From: Rhizobium sp. CFBP 8762
GTDB lineage: Bacteria > Pseudomonadota > Alphaproteobacteria > Rhizobiales > Rhizobiaceae
NCBI RefSeq assembly: GCF_014841565.1
Contig: NZ_JACYUD010000004.1
Span: 124,001-188,000, forward strand
Reading direction: 5' to 3'
DNA length: 64,000 nucleotides
Under the pieces are notes generated by a model. The model ran no database searches, was not told where the DNA came from, and saw only the letters and a program-made list of their open reading frames with translations. This document shows positions 18,477 through 27,390 of this stretch, piece after piece. Positions within the stretch are counted from its first letter, which is position 1. Every line of letters starts with the position of its first letter. Made by a program: the position numbers and the translations under genes.

Positions 18477-18887
18477 TCAAACATCGATGATCCAATTTTC
18501 GACACGCAGTCCATTAACGCGCGAAAATTCCTTTGTATTGGCTGTCACGAGCACAGCTCCCAAAGCATACGCGTGAGCCGCGATCAGAAGATCATTGGGT
18601 CCAATAGGCTTGCCAGCAGCTTCCAGTTCCGCTCTGATACGACCATATTTCTCATCTGCAGGAACATCGAGCGCAAGCACGTTGACGCTGCTCAGGATTG
18701 CTTCGATCTGGGCCAACAGCTTAACAGATCCTTTTTTGGCGCAACCATAGCGTAACTCTGATGCGGTTATAATGCTAACGCAGACACCATCAGGTCCAAC
18801 GTCAGATATGCGCTTGGAGACATGCCCTTGCGGATAGCGTGCAAGTTCGGACACAATGTTCGTATCCAACATAAACAGATCTGTCAC
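18477..18887 (-). CDS. VapC toxin (PIN-domain ribonuclease)
   Basis: A 136-residue PIN-domain protein. The acidic residues of the active site are in MLDTNIVSEL, the Glu of ASELRYG and the Asp of PNDLLIAAHA, plus a late TANTKEF where many homologues have an additional Asp. Mg-dependent RNA cleavage is the family activity. Its ATG overlaps the stop of the antitoxin gene (ATGA, 18884-18887). Confidence 0.9.
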   Translation of the reverse strand: MTDLFMLDTNIVSELARYPQGHVSKRISDVGPDGVCVSIITASELRYGCAKKGSVKLLAQIEAILSSVNVLALDVPADEKYGRIRAELEAAGKPIGPNDLLIAAHAYALGAVLVTANTKEFSRVNGLRVENWIIDV

Positions 18888-19147
18888 AGATCAATGTCCT
18901 TTGAAGGCAGCAAAGAATCGTCAATCTCTGGGAACTGATCTTCCGGGCCAAGAGGCTTGAGCTCGGCTAGTACTTGAAGAAGGTTTCGACGGCGTACCGG
19001 CTCAATGATAAGCCGGTCACCGTCGCGATGGATTGTAACCCTGTCACCAGGCATCTCGAAATCAACGGGGATACGAATTGCTTGGCTTTTATTATTGCGA
19101 AACAACTTGGCTTCGCGTGGTTCTGAATAAGACTGCAGGTTGGACAT
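18884..19147 (-). CDS. VapB antitoxin (AbrB/SpoVT fold)
   Basis: An 87-residue protein with the swapped-hairpin DNA-binding motif (AKLFRNNKSQAIRIPVDF, then DRVTIHRDGDRLIIEP) and an acidic C-terminal tail that would occupy the toxin. I use ATG 19147 because GAGG is seven bases upstream; ATG 19153 is in frame and lies closer to the operator. The gene is directly downstream of a perfect palindrome. Confidence 0.88.
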   Translation of the reverse strand: MSNLQSYSEPREAKLFRNNKSQAIRIPVDFEMPGDRVTIHRDGDRLIIEPVRRRNLLQVLAELKPLGPEDQFPEIDDSLLPSKDIDL

Positions 19148-19158
19148 AGGCATCCCTC

Positions 19159-19188
19159 AACATGTATATGTTTTTACATATACATGTT
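19159..19188. promoter_or_regulatory. Perfect inverted repeat, probable VapB operator
   Basis: AACATGTATATGT and ACATATACATGTT are perfect 13-bp arms around four T bases, twelve bases before the vapB ATG. VapB/VapC complexes bind palindromes in this position to repress the operon. The TATATG core may also overlap the -10 element. Confidence 0.8.
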
Positions 19189-19402
19189 ATCAGGAAATTT
19201 CAATGCCTCAAATTTTCCAGATCGGAAACCAAACCAAGCAATACACCAAACTATCTGAGCGTGGTCAAATCGAATAAAACGGGAAGGCAAGCTCATTACA
19301 AACGAGCAACTTGGCCAACACCTGACATCGGGCTGTCTCAGATTATAATCTATTTTACCGGATACGATTGCCAATAGGGATTGGATCGTCTTCAATACGG
19401 CC

Positions 19403-19645
19403 ATGGTCATTAACGTCAAAAACAAAACCGCCGACAGGTTAACCCGCGAGTTTGCAACGCCGGCGAATGTGAGCCTTACTGATGCTATTATTATCGCAAT
19501 GCGCGAAGCTATTGGGCGTCGCCCAACTGCCGAGACACATATCCAAACAGCGGCTCGCATACGCGAAAAATATAATCTCAAACTTTCGGATGAGGCAAAA
19601 AATCCTCTTCCGAAAGAAGTCTTCGACAAGATGTGGGAAGCATGA
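19403..19645 (+). CDS. Orphan VapB-type antitoxin (PSK/Rv0623-like)
   Basis: An 80-residue protein starting MVINVKNKTADRLTREFA, with LTDAIIIAMREAIGR and an alpha-helical C-terminus (FDKMWEA). This is the type II antitoxin family usually paired with a VapC whose ATG overlaps its stop. Here the following ATG at 19642 leads to a stop after five codons, and no PIN domain follows. The toxin is therefore missing, and the gene may be a relic or an anti-addiction antitoxin. Confidence 0.75.
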   Translation: MVINVKNKTADRLTREFATPANVSLTDAIIIAMREAIGRRPTAETHIQTAARIREKYNLKLSDEAKNPLPKEVFDKMWEA

Positions 19646-19749
19646 GCAGCCTATTATAGAAGCCTACGCATGCGATCCTTTACCGAAAGAACATTTTTTT
19701 GACGTCGGTAAATTTGGACAAAACAGTCAACACAAAACCGGCTTTGCGG

Positions 19750-20469
19750 CTATTTTGGATCGTATGGTATGACGATTGTGCATTCCTGCTGTTTCTGTGT
19801 TGTCTCCACTTTTTTCCGGCACTCAGCCACGTCGGTTTTGTTGGCTTCGTTGCCTTCAATCAGGTGATGCGCGTCCCGAAACATCCCCCAGATTTGCGGT
19901 TCGGTAAAATGCATGAGCCTTGCGCCTGCACGCCAGGTCGTATCGGCCATGACGACGCTGGCAACACGGGGTGCAGCTGAGGTTGGAAAGAGCCGCGGGG
20001 TGAACAACGTGAACATGATACCAAAACCAAAACACGCGATAGCAACCGCAGTTAGCCACCAGGTCTGTTGCCGATGTTGGCGCGCACTGGGAAGGCTGGA
20101 AGCAACCACCAGACTGGCCCTTTGTAGCTCCCTGGCCTGCGTTTCCAGTTGCCGTACCGCGTTCAGGACAAGCATTTCGCCGCTGCGCTCTATGACATAG
20201 GCATAGTGCTCGGCCGATGTTTGAAGGAGTTTCAAGCGCTCGATTGCTTGCAACCGTTTGTTGATGTCGTTGAGGTTTTGAACCATGTGCCCAAGATCGG
20301 CACTGTAGTCGATGGGGTTATTAAGCCCGTCGAACTGACCCAATGCGGTCTTCACATTGGATCGGATCTGCGCCATCTCTTGCCTCAAGCCAACAGCCAT
20401 ATGCTCCACAGTGGCCCGCAAGGCATCGAAAGCTGCCGCTGGATCGCCATCCTCATGCTCATCGTTCAT
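19750..20469 (-). CDS. DUF6118-family protein (plasmid transfer-associated)
   Basis: A 239-residue protein from ATG 20469 (MNDEHEDGDPAAAF). A long helical, probably coiled-coil part (LRQEMAQIRSNVK ... VRQLETQARELQ) is followed by one transmembrane helix (WWLTAVAIACFGFGIMF) and a C-terminal domain ending in TIVIPYDPK. I recognise it as DUF6118, commonly found next to traA-type relaxase genes in Hyphomicrobiales. Here it lies 95 bases after traA on the same strand. Function is unknown; membrane placement suggests a role at the transfer apparatus. Confidence 0.68.
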   Translation of the reverse strand: MNDEHEDGDPAAAFDALRATVEHMAVGLRQEMAQIRSNVKTALGQFDGLNNPIDYSADLGHMVQNLNDINKRLQAIERLKLLQTSAEHYAYVIERSGEMLVLNAVRQLETQARELQRASLVVASSLPSARQHRQQTWWLTAVAIACFGFGIMFTLFTPRLFPTSAAPRVASVVMADTTWRAGARLMHFTEPQIWGMFRDAHHLIEGNEANKTDVAECRKKVETTQKQQECTIVIPYDPK

Positions 20470-20563
20470 CGTTTCATGGTTCCGTCTGTCATGACATGTC
20501 CAGCTTAAGCATTTCCAGTAAGGCGGAATCGCTTTTACGTCTGGAAATGCGTCAAAACAAAAG

Positions 20564-23500
20564 TTAGAGACCAAAATCAAAGCTTGGGCCACGACTGCGC
20601 ACAGGTCCGCGCTCAGGCTTCTCGGCAACAGGCCCCGGTTTGGGTTGAGGTGTCGATTGCCGTATCCCGAGCTCCGCCTTACGATCGCGCAGGATCGCGT
20701 CAACTTCAGTATCCTTTGCCAGTGCCTGAAGAAGGCTGGCCTTCTGGCTCTGAATGGTGTCTTCGGCTTGTAAAGTTTCTCGATCAGACAATCCATGGGG
20801 TTGTATCTTCAGCTCTTGCCACTGTTTGACAAAGCGATCGGCACGAACGGCCGGATCTGCCAGTGCCGCACGCTCCTGATGGATGCCGGCGACAAGCTGG
20901 CTGCTACGGGCACGACCGGTCATCTGCTTCAGCGCCTGCGCCATCCGCCGGTCATGCTTCACCGCTGAGCGCAGGAGATCGACCGATCCGGGCTCAACCT
21001 TGTCAAGCGCCTGAGTGGCGGCCAACATTTCCCGTGTGTGGCCCATGAGAACAGGCAGGTCCCGGTCCTTCTGCCGCTCTATCGCATCACAGGCCCGTGC
21101 GTAACGGTCAACGGCCTGCTCGAATGGACTAAGCAATTTGGCGTCTTGTGCCAGTACGCCATTGCCTTTGGGTGCCTTGCTTCCAACGGTTCCAATACCT
21201 TTACCAATACCTGGACCGATACCCAGTTTGAGCCCGGCAAACATTGTGCGTCCTGGTTTGTCCGTCTTGCGTTGCACACCTGGCGCATCCCCGGGCTCTC
21301 GCTGGAGGTCAGGACGCAGGACGCAGGACGATCTCACTGTCAATGCCGAACATCTGCGCAATCCCGCGACGCTCGGCAAAGGCCTGGCTATAATCCAGCG
21401 TGGTCTCCTTGGCACCCGAGCGAGACAGGCGGCTTTCGAGCTGGCGATACACCATGTCCTCTGCATCAAGCACTGTCCAGGAATGACGCTCAATCGTGCG
21501 GCCACTGGCAAGGAGCACCGGCGTCGATCCGTCCTCCACCAGAGAGATCGTTTGACCAATCGCAGGCTGCGCCTGTTTCATGGCCCGCTCCAGATCGACG
21601 CCCCAGACGGTTTTGCGCTGCCCTTGCGCTGTTTCTAGTGTCACAAAATAGCTGGCACGGTTGCCCGCCTTATGCTGGTAAGGCGCAACACCGTGAGCTA
21701 CCAGAACACCGGCGTTGCGATCGCCAAATTCTTGCCGACTGGCATAGAGACCGACACTGTCGCGATGGCGGGTCATGGCAACGTAGGTCAGATGACGATC
21801 CATCGTTCCGGACGCCAGAACAAATGCACGATCCACTGTCGCACCCTGATTTTTGTGAATAGTCGTAGCATAGCCATGATCGATGGCTTGATAGGCGTCC
21901 ATGTCGACAGTAACGAACGAACTGTCACGACCATCAAGTTTGACGATCATTTGAGACCCAGATCCCGATTGATCGGCGCTGACCTGATGGACTGTGCCGA
22001 GAACGCCGTTCTTGACACCGAGATCACGATTGTTTTCCAGAAACACGATGCGATCACCCGGTGCGAAAGCACGGGCCCCGTCGCGGGTCGCAAAGGTCAG
22101 TTCTCCGTTTTCGACTCCCTTGGCAAGTTCACCCTTCTCCTGAAGGCAAGCACGAATATCCTGGTTGAGGGCACACACATCGACACGGCGATGCGCCATG
22201 GCAGCCCGGGTGCCACCGGAACGGCTCTCCAGATCATGGATGTAATCGCGCACGATCTGCGCCCGTGCGGTCTCATTGGTCTCAGCCATGTGGATATGTC
22301 CATGGCTGCGGTAAGCAAGGCCCTCGGCCGTCTTGTGGGTTGCAAAGGCAACCGATGCCTGCCCTTGCCACTGTGTGCGCTGACGGCGAATGGCGGAAAG
22401 CTCGGCGTAACCGACCACTTCGGTGATCGCCCGAAACGGCACCCCTGCCCCAATGGCCTGCAACTGCTCATGGTCCCCGACCAGAACAATCTTGGCGCCG
22501 CGCTGTTCTGCTTCTTGGACAAAGCGGGCAAGCTGGCGGCTTCCCACCATCCCCGCCTCGTCGATCACAAAGACATCCCTCCCCCAGCATGGACCTGCTT
22601 TTGCCGTTCGGGTTCTTCCAACTGTTCGACCAGGATGCCAATGTCCGCGAGACAATCCCCGACGAGTCCTGCAAACCTTCTGAAGCCTTGCCCGACAGAG
22701 CTGCACCATGGACCCGGTACCCCTGCGCCTCCCACGCCTCCCTGGCGGCCGCCAGCATGGTGGATTTGCCAGCGCCGGCAAACCCCACCACAGCCGCAAT
22801 CCTCTGTGGCCCGGTGATGTGCAGGATTGCCGAGCGCTGTTCAGGCGATAGTCCGGCTGTCTTATCCCCGGTGCTGGCCTGAATGGCCCGGTCCTGCCGT
22901 TCCAGCGCCATGGTCACATGCCGCCGATCGACACCATGCGTGCAGGCCTCATGGAGCCTGGTTGCCGCCTCCCCCATGTCGTGCTCGACCGCAACCATGT
23001 CACGCGTCGAATACCTTGCGCGTTGCACCTCACCCGTATGGCTGTTGATGGATTCCGGTTGCAGCTCAATCAGTGACGCAGACGCCAGCACCGTTGCAAA
23101 CGCATTCTGGAAAGCCTGAGCATCGTCGTTCAAATACCGGTGGAGCGTACGGGCAATATCATGGCGATCAAACACGCTTTTCTCACCCGTGATTATCTCC
23201 AGAACCTGCTCTGATTGCTCGCGGATAATGGCAGCATTGCGCTCGGCTGCCTCATCGGTCAGGCGTGACCGTTCCACCTCCGCTCCGTTGCGCGCCATCT
23301 GTGTTGCATGGAAACCCATATGGGTGGTTGGCTCGATCTCAAGACCACGGTCTGCATGCGAGCGATGATCGATGAGAAGTTCAAAACCCGCTTTTGCCAG
23401 ATAAGTGTTGGCAATACTCTCCCAGCATTGGCGAATGTCGCGCAGTTGCATATCGGTGGTCGCCAAACCCTGTTCCAGCAGCCAGCCATTCTTGCGCTCC

Positions 23501-24015
23501 AAGTTGGTTTTGTCACCGAGACCAGTTGGCGTGACCTGCCGTGTGGTCATCATCACATGGGCATGATGGTTGCGTGGATCGCCTGCCCTCGTTGCGCCTC
23601 CCTCCTTCGGTGGAGCATGAATGGCAAAATCGACGGCAGTGCCATAGCGATTGGCAAGTTCACGGGCAAACTCTCGTGTCATCGCCAGCCGCTCATCCGA
23701 TGACAGTTCATGCGGCAAGGCAATCTCGAACTCGCGCGCAACCCGGGCATCTCTGCGGTGCTCAGCCATCTCTGCTGTATTCATGAGCACAGACCGATCC
23801 AGCGCCCAGGCAAACTGCTGCTTGCGGTCCGCACCGCCGGCAACATCGCTTAGAACGATTTCGCAATGCTTGATCCCCTGTTTGCGGGTATAGTCATGGG
23901 TGAGACCGTTGCGCTGATTGGTCAGACACACGCCACAGCGATAGGCAGCCGACGCCACGGCGCTGCGCCCGCTGGCGCGCGCAATCGGCTTCATGCTGCA
24001 GTGATAGATTGCCAA
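20564..24015 (-). pseudogene. TraA relaxase/helicase (MobQ), frameshifted
   Basis: Full-length TraA by similarity. The N-terminal relaxase has Tyr25 in SAVASAAYR as the likely nicking residue and [11 protein letters not shown] as the metal triad. The helicase part has Walker [10 protein letters not shown] and [12 protein letters not shown], and the C-terminus carries GLSDRETLQAEDTIQSQ. Two breaks are visible. One lies near 22,600, between LASWSN and [11 protein letters not shown]. The other, at 21,311-21,324, is a 7-bp tandem duplication (AGGACGC twice) after IVLRP. The relaxase and the first helicase motif stay in one frame up to 22,468, so a 515-residue relaxase fragment could still be made. 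Divergent from the mobilisation gene across the oriT. Confidence 0.88.
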
Positions 24016-24051
24016 GCGTGTCTGCCTTCTCAGTCAACGACTCATGCATCT

Positions 24052-24083
24052 GACTTGGCCCCCAAGTCGTAAGTGCGCCCTTG
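24052..24083 (+). other. oriT: hairpin plus Q-type nick region
   Basis: GACTTGG and CCAAGTC form perfect 7-bp arms with a CCC loop (24052-24068). They are followed directly by GTAAGTGCGCCCTTG, the core seen at nick sites of IncQ and MobQ plasmids such as RSF1010 and rhizobial plasmids. It lies between traA (minus) and the mobilisation gene (plus), the canonical place. Nicking is expected just beside the TAAGTGCGCCCT core. I see no damage to it. Confidence 0.85.
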
Positions 24084-24260
24084 TAACCTCATTCGCTTCA
24101 CTCAATCGGCCACGGTGTGGCAACTGATCGACACTTAGAGATACACAAGGCTAACAATTAGCTCATACAAATACTATGTTCAATGCATATCTAATACGAT
24201 AATAATACCGACGCTCTGCCGCAGTCAGCGACACACCAAACGACCCGCGAAAGGACGAAA

Positions 24261-24566
24261 ATGGCGCGCAAAAGTATCGAGCAGCGACTGGCTGAGATTG
24301 AAACAAGACGAGCTGATCTAAAGGCGCGTCTGATCAAACAGGAGCGTAGCAATGATACGCGGCGAAAAGTTCTGATCGGTGCCTTTGTTCTCCATCATCT
24401 GAGCAACGACAAGGATCCAGAATTTACAAAACGGTTGTCAGGTTGGTTGCGGCGTGAACTCCCGACGTTCTTGACGCGGGATAACGACAAGGCCTTGTTT
24501 GACGATCTGCTCAAGCCTGAAGATACCACCGTAAAGAACAATCATGTTGGCCACGATCTGATCTAG
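24261..24566 (+). CDS. Mobilisation accessory protein (MobC/TraD-like)
   Basis: A 101-residue basic protein: MARKSIEQRLAEIETRRADLKARL (coiled-coil), NDTRRKVLIGAFVLHH, and a C-terminal WLRRELPTFLTR block. This is the small relaxosome protein that sits beside oriT, divergent from traA, in MobQ systems of Hyphomicrobiales; it is thought to help load the relaxase. AAAGGA lies about nine bases before the ATG. A damaged homologue is present at 31,346-31,625. Confidence 0.78.
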   Translation: MARKSIEQRLAEIETRRADLKARLIKQERSNDTRRKVLIGAFVLHHLSNDKDPEFTKRLSGWLRRELPTFLTRDNDKALFDDLLKPEDTTVKNNHVGHDLI

Positions 24567-24720
24567 CGACTGCAAGCTAGCAATGGCTGGGGCATAGCGT
24601 ATAAGAAACATATGGTTATTGTTTCGAGGGGCCAACACCATAACGCGTTACGCTCCCGATCGTCATTCCCACAAAATCAAACAGTGCTTTAACGTGATGC
24701 TGAGTGGCTGCACGCTACTG

Positions 24721-24738
24721 TGCAGTTGATCAACTGCA
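24721..24738. promoter_or_regulatory. 18-bp perfect palindrome
   Basis: TGCAGTTGATCAACTGCA is a perfect dyad. Size and symmetry resemble lux/tra-box-type operators of quorum regulators, but the half-sites do not match the known pTi tra box well. There is no T run, so it is not a terminator. It lies about 155 bases after the mobilisation gene, near the end of an XRE fragment. No promoter that it would control is obvious. Confidence 0.35.
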
Positions 24739-24752
24739 TCAGATCACCAGAT

Positions 24753-25013
24753 TCAATGAAAATCGGCCAACGATGTTGCCAGATCCACCAGTTTGCGGCG
24801 CACATCCGGGGAGTGGATTCTGGTAAATGCCAAATTGAGTTTTCGCCCCTCATCCGTCGTCAGGAAGTCAATAACAGACTGAAGCGTGAAGGCGTTTGTG
24901 TGCTGATGATCGACTGGTAGATTCAGATTTCCAAACAGGGCAGCGACAGGAATATTCAATGCGACTGCAATCCGGTCAAGCCTACTGGCGCCAACCCGGT
25001 TCAAACCGCCTTA
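24753..25013 (-). pseudogene. XRE-family regulator, C-terminal fragment
   Basis: Begins within the helix-turn-helix: GLNRVGASRLDRIAVALNIPVAALF is the tail of the XRE motif, followed by a C-terminal region (VIDFLTTDEGRKLNLAF). An in-frame TAA precedes it and the first recognition helices are missing. Upstream, the DNA switches to the methyltransferase remnant at about 25,013, so this is one side of a recombination join. Confidence 0.7.
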
Positions 25014-26723
25014 GCGCTGCCGTAGATGATCAGAGCGGTAGGACGATGGGCTTTCTCAAAAAGCTAAAATCGAAGGTCGGCGGAGTTGATGACGCGGGTG
25101 ACCTGAGATTTCCGGAAAAACGCATCACGTGCTTCAACCGTGTTTTTGGCGTGGTTGTGCAAAAATCCCATCGCTGGCAGCAGGAACGCTATCAGTCCGC
25201 CTTCGGCGAGATGCGACAGCGCCTTCCAGCTAAATGCCCAGGCATCCTCGCCGCCCGGCATGGGATGGCCTGTTTTCCTGCTCCACTGCACGGACGAACG
25301 AGACGGACCGCGTCGGCTGGTCCACGGCGGATTGCCGATGATCACCTCGTACCGGGGGCCATCAGGCGGCACTTCGAAAAAATCTCGGCACACAAGGGTC
25401 TTGCCCCAGAGTTCTGGAAGCAGTTTTCCCCGGGTGATGAGTTTGCGGATGTCGCGTGGGGATACCTCTTCAAGGAGTGCTACGTAGAGCGAGAACACGG
25501 CGACCCGAACGGCGCCGCTATTCAGATCCCAGCCATGGATCTGACTGAGCAAGGACAGCAGTGTCTTCCAGGCAATCGACTGTGTCTTGTGCTTGGCGCG
25601 CCAATGTTCACACAGCCTGGAACGAGCGGACGAGGAAAACGCCTGAACCGCAAGCGGGGTCGAGGAAGTTTCCGGTCGTCCGTGTCGCATCCGGCAACAT
25701 TTCCCAGGCTTGGGAAACGACGGTGTCGGCGAGGAACATCGGGGTATAGTAGGCGCCGTTGGCGCGGCGTTCAGCCTCGCGCTCACCCAGGAAGCGATCG
25801 TAGACGGCGCTGACCAGTTCGATCGGGATATAGCGGAAGTCATAGCCCCAGAACCGTTGCTGGCCTGAACGTGCCATTTCTTCACGGCCTGATCGGAACC
25901 GCGCCAGGATCGTCAGATGGGCAGACGTGACTTCGGGTGTCTCGCCCATGGGCTCGAAAGAGCATGGCGCAACGAACAGATCGCCGTTGAAATCGGCATG
26001 CAGCGTCCGGAAGAAGGAACGGAAGAGGCCGGCGTCTCCGGTTTCCAGCAGCGCCGAGAAACTCTCGGCGGTCTTATCGGATACGGCCGCAATATAGGCG
26101 GGGGTTACAATCTCCCGGTCTTCAAGATAGGCGATAAACATCGCCTGTATGAGCAAGGCTTGCGCCGCATCGGGGGCGAGCGCGGCCTTTTGCAGGAGGT
26201 CGTGGGACGCATTCAGATTGTCGAGGAGAACCTGATCGATGCGTTCCTTTGGCGGGAAATACTCGCCGTACTCTTTCCAAAGACGTCCGGATTCCGCGCC
26301 GTAAATGAGATTCTGAAATCTCAGGGCTTCGGTCGTCAAGCTGAGGCTGTCGATAAGGCAGCGGGCCTCAAAGGCGTCGCCTGGATCGCTAAGCGGAGTG
26401 CGAGCGAGCGAAAACGCTCTGAGCGTATCGTCGGCGATGACCAGCAACAGGCTTGCCAGGCCCTGATTCTACAAAGCGCCGTGAAGGTCGACTATTGCGG
26501 CACGATCATAATTATCGGCTTCCAGGATTGCGACAGTCGGGACGCCCTGAACGCAGAAGATCGCTGATACACCCATTTCTGTGAGGGCGGCTCGGATGGC
26601 CGGCGCATGCGGCACATTGCTGACGGCCTCGGCTGACTCGTAGAGTTCAGGCGAGCGCCTATGTGTAAGCCCCAAGCGGTCTTTCCATTCCGGTGCCAAC
26701 GTGGATGGCAAAATGGTGGTCAT
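25014..26723 (-). pseudogene. Class I N6-adenine DNA methyltransferase, multiply broken
   Basis: Read from ATG 26723. LTLRAFSLARTPL-type N-terminal sequence is followed by FLDPACGSGVFLVRSF (AdoMet motif I) and EVIIGNPPWTS (catalytic NPPW). An in-frame TAG at 26469 replaces Trp in HGAL-NQGLASLL. A one-base shift near 25,620 follows motif I. A second TAG at 25064 replaces Gln in SADLRF-LFEKAHRPT. Similarity then ends in YGSAKA at the join to the XRE fragment, so the target-recognition end is missing. The intact enzyme was probably a type IIG/Eco57I-like restriction-modification protein. Its start overlaps the upstream HTH gene (ATGA). Confidence 0.85.
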
Positions 26724-27196
26724 GCTCGTTTTCCACGTCGTTCAGTTTGCGGGCCGATCGCAGTGGGGGGAAACTTCAAACAGCCTTGACCCAGATCGGC
26801 TTCGGTAGCCGTAAGCGCCGACTGCAAGCGCGACACGATGGGTCCACAAGGAACGCATAAGGTGGCGGCGTCTGGCGACGGACGCGCAGACGACCCAATG
26901 TCAACGAGACGGATGCTATCAGCCTCGATCAGCGCAACACAAGTTTCCAGCGCGAGCCAAGACTTGCCGCGACACTCCCTGATCAGTTGATCGAAACGGC
27001 CCCCAACCGTGCCGACGCGGATGCCGAAATCTCTGACCAGTTCAGCCACGATCGCCATCGCGACGACGTCGCCAGGTGTGAAGCTTGGGGCATGCCCCTT
27101 ATGGGCGGCTAATGCTGGGATGGCATCCCGCCACGTGCGAAAGGCGTCCACTGAAATGGAAAGTAGCTCGCGAATCTGGCTTTGAGTGTAACGCAT
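26720..27196 (-). CDS. MerR-like DNA-binding protein linked to the methyltransferase
   Basis: A 158-residue protein with an N-terminal MerR-like helix-turn-helix (MRYTQSQIRELLSISVDAFRTW), then a helical region (GDVVAMAIVAELVRDFGI) and a C-terminal part of unknown type. It overlaps the methyltransferase start by four bases, so the pair was co-translated. It may be a controller or a specificity accessory. The frame is intact although its partner is broken. Confidence 0.6.
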   Translation of the reverse strand: MRYTQSQIRELLSISVDAFRTWRDAIPALAAHKGHAPSFTPGDVVAMAIVAELVRDFGIRVGTVGGRFDQLIRECRGKSWLALETCVALIEADSIRLVDIGSSARPSPDAATLCVPCGPIVSRLQSALTATEADLGQGCLKFPPTAIGPQTERRGKRA

Positions 27197-27220
27197 GTGC
27201 CCTACTTAGCTCGGAAAGCT

Positions 27221-27238
27221 CCCCATATCAATACGGGG
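27221..27238. promoter_or_regulatory. Imperfect dyad, candidate operator of the HTH/methyltransferase pair
   Basis: CCCCATAT-CA-ATACGGGG is a dyad with one mismatch pair, and the adjacent GGGGTAAGCCCC repeats the pattern. It lies about 25 bases before the HTH start at 27196 (minus). This would suit autoregulation by that protein, as with controller boxes of restriction systems. It is a positional inference. Confidence 0.4.
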
Positions 27239-27390
27239 TAAGCCCCGCATCTGTGTTTGGTTTGTTCTTGCCGAAAATACTCTTCATCGCAGGGCGCACG
27301 GCTGTAGTTGCAGTCGACCGGAGCCGAATGCCACCTCCGCCGATCGAGGTGGCTATCTTCTCGTTAATCCAAACTGCTCAAACACCTCAT

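Noticed and set aside
19174..19629. 151-aa minus-strand open frame
   Set aside because: Antisense to the orphan VapB and runs through the vapBC operator; no family.
21672..22817. 381-aa plus-strand open frame
   Set aside because: Antisense to the middle of traA.
24896..25813. 305-aa plus-strand open frame
   Set aside because: Antisense to the methyltransferase remnant; the opposite strand carries NPPW.
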